The notes under the pieces: generated by a model
Seen by the model: only the letters and a program-made list of their open reading frames with translations
What the model was told of the DNA's origin: nothing
The model's database searches: none
Shown here: piece after piece, positions 63,396 through 64,000 of the stretch
Numbering within the stretch: position 1 is the first letter of the stretch
How the letters are laid out: the number at the start of each line of letters is the position of its first letter
Source: Microbulbifer pacificus
GTDB lineage: Bacteria; Pseudomonadota; Gammaproteobacteria; Pseudomonadales; Cellvibrionaceae
Assembly (NCBI RefSeq): GCF_033723955.1
Contig: NZ_CP137555.1
Span: forward strand, 2,348,001 to 2,412,000
Direction of reading: 5' to 3'
DNA: 64,000 bases
Position numbers and translations under genes: made by a program

Positions 63396-63897
63396 GTCTG
63401 TATTTACTGCCATTACCTTGCTGGCCTCCAGCCAGGCGTTCTGCCTGGACTGGGAGCGCCCGGACTGCTCCAAATACGCGGACTTCGGTGAATGTCGCAA
63501 CGCGGAGAGCAACAACTACCGACTGCAGAAACAGCAGGAATTTCGCGAGAAAGGCCTGTCGTTCTGGTACTACGAACGCCCGGATTATTCCGACAACAAA
63601 AAAGTCGAGCAGGCTCTGGAAGACAAGGTCGAAGGGGCGCTGTTCTTCTCTTTCACGGTGAAGCGCGACGGCAGCGTTGCCGATGTTGCGCTGAAAAGCA
63701 AAACCAGTGATGAGGTTGCGGTGTTCGCCGAGCCGATTCTGGCCGCGATCAAAAACTGGCAGTTCGTGCCGTCTGAAAAAGACTGGCAGGATCAGGAATG
63801 GCGCTACCAGTTCTTCTTCAAGCAGGAAGACTGTGATGCCGAAGCCAGTGATACCGAAGCTTGCGCAGCAGAAGAAAAAGCCGCGTCAGCGGAGTGA
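63388..63897 (+). CDS. Secreted protein with TonB C-terminal-like domain
   Basis: GTG 63388 is 6 nt after GAGGAGG and overlaps the peptidase stop by 8 bp, so the genes are coupled. The 169-residue protein has a signal peptide (VKSVFTAITLLASSQA). The central part VEGALFFSFTVKRDGSVADVALK...EPILAAIKNWQFVPSE has the pattern of a TonB C-terminal domain, but there is no N-terminal membrane anchor or Pro-rich spacer. Five Cys are present. It may be a soluble periplasmic partner for the receptor; the C-terminus is acidic and low in complexity. A terminator follows. Confidence 0.75.
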   Translation: MVKSVFTAITLLASSQAFCLDWERPDCSKYADFGECRNAESNNYRLQKQQEFREKGLSFWYYERPDYSDNKKVEQALEDKVEGALFFSFTVKRDGSVADVALKSKTSDEVAVFAEPILAAIKNWQFVPSEKDWQDQEWRYQFFFKQEDCDAEASDTEACAAEEKAASAE

Positions 63898-63952
63898 AGC
63901 AGTTACTCTCTTGATCGAGTAAACCAGCGGTGAATAACCGCATCCCCCCAGT

Positions 63953-63981
63953 AAGGCCCGGACTCCTGTCCGGGCCTTTTT
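63953..63981 (+). terminator. Terminator of the receptor/peptidase cluster
   Basis: A perfect 11-bp stem (63953-63963 with 63968-63978, loop TCCT) is followed by TTT. It is 55 bp after the last stop codon and closes the rightward cluster. Confidence 0.85.
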
Positions 63982-64000
63982 GTTTGTGCGGGTGGTCGGG

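Noticed and set aside
1-64000. tRNA, rRNA, prophage, toxin-antitoxin, restriction or CRISPR system
   Set aside because: I looked for cloverleaf-like ends, conserved rRNA segments, integrases, Cas and methylase motifs and saw none.

Overview
The window is about 60% GC, gene-dense DNA from a Gram-negative gammaproteobacterium. Gene order (rpmE, priA, SPOR protein, hslVU; ubiE-ubiJ-ubiB-hisI-hisE-tatABC) and the abundance of secreted peptidases, TonB-dependent receptors and envelope proteins suggest a marine heterotroph of the Cellvibrionales, perhaps Microbulbifer-like. That placement is inference from gene content; no rRNA or tRNA gene is visible. I see no prophage, integrase, intact insertion sequence or CRISPR array.

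Layout. 1-8.1 kb is core: a secreted thermonuclease (runs off the left edge), ribosomal protein L31, a winged-helix regulator with a membrane partner, PriA, a SPOR-domain protein, the HslVU protease and a DUF971 protein. 8.2-13.6 kb is a phosphate-scavenging block: a near-consensus Pho box, a PhoX-family lipoprotein, a large protein with two CXXCH haem motifs and three EF-hand-like loops, and PhoA. 13.6-17.8 kb holds a secreted N-acyl-D-amino-acid deacylase, a LysA-like PLP decarboxylase and a CHAD-domain protein. 17.8-23.8 kb is the ubiquinone, histidine and Tat block. 23.8-35.3 kb holds peptidases (putative aminopeptidase, prolyl oligopeptidase, DUF885), Dtd, an epimerase-like SDR, MscS and MgtC-type membrane proteins, a SulP transporter and PPK2.

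35.3-49.5 kb is mixed metabolism: malic enzyme, a thioesterase, Hsp20, a diguanylate cyclase, a divergent macro domain, VIT and TSUP transporters, a cytochrome c plus orphan CheR, a glutathione S-transferase, an amidohydrolase, TypA, an HI0933-like flavoprotein and a TIGR03032-type protein. 49.5-63.9 kb is the most distinctive region. Two gene sets diverge from a 402-bp, relatively AT-rich spacer. Leftward is a tightly overlapping mipA-like / DUF3019 / response regulator / sensor kinase operon. Rightward is a 1765-residue autotransporter with more than 20 degenerate passenger repeats, then a TonB-dependent receptor, a secreted S9 peptidase and a small secreted protein resembling a TonB C-terminal domain.

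Several genes fit shared themes. PhoX, PhoA, PPK2 and CHAD all touch phosphate or polyphosphate. HslVU has a candidate sigma-32 promoter and hsp20 a candidate SD-masking leader. The final cluster looks like a surface peptide capture, import and cleavage system with a possible envelope-sensing two-component system alongside. Two structurally different long intergenic palindromes (between hslV and hslU, and between ubiE and ubiJ) look like dispersed repeat elements.
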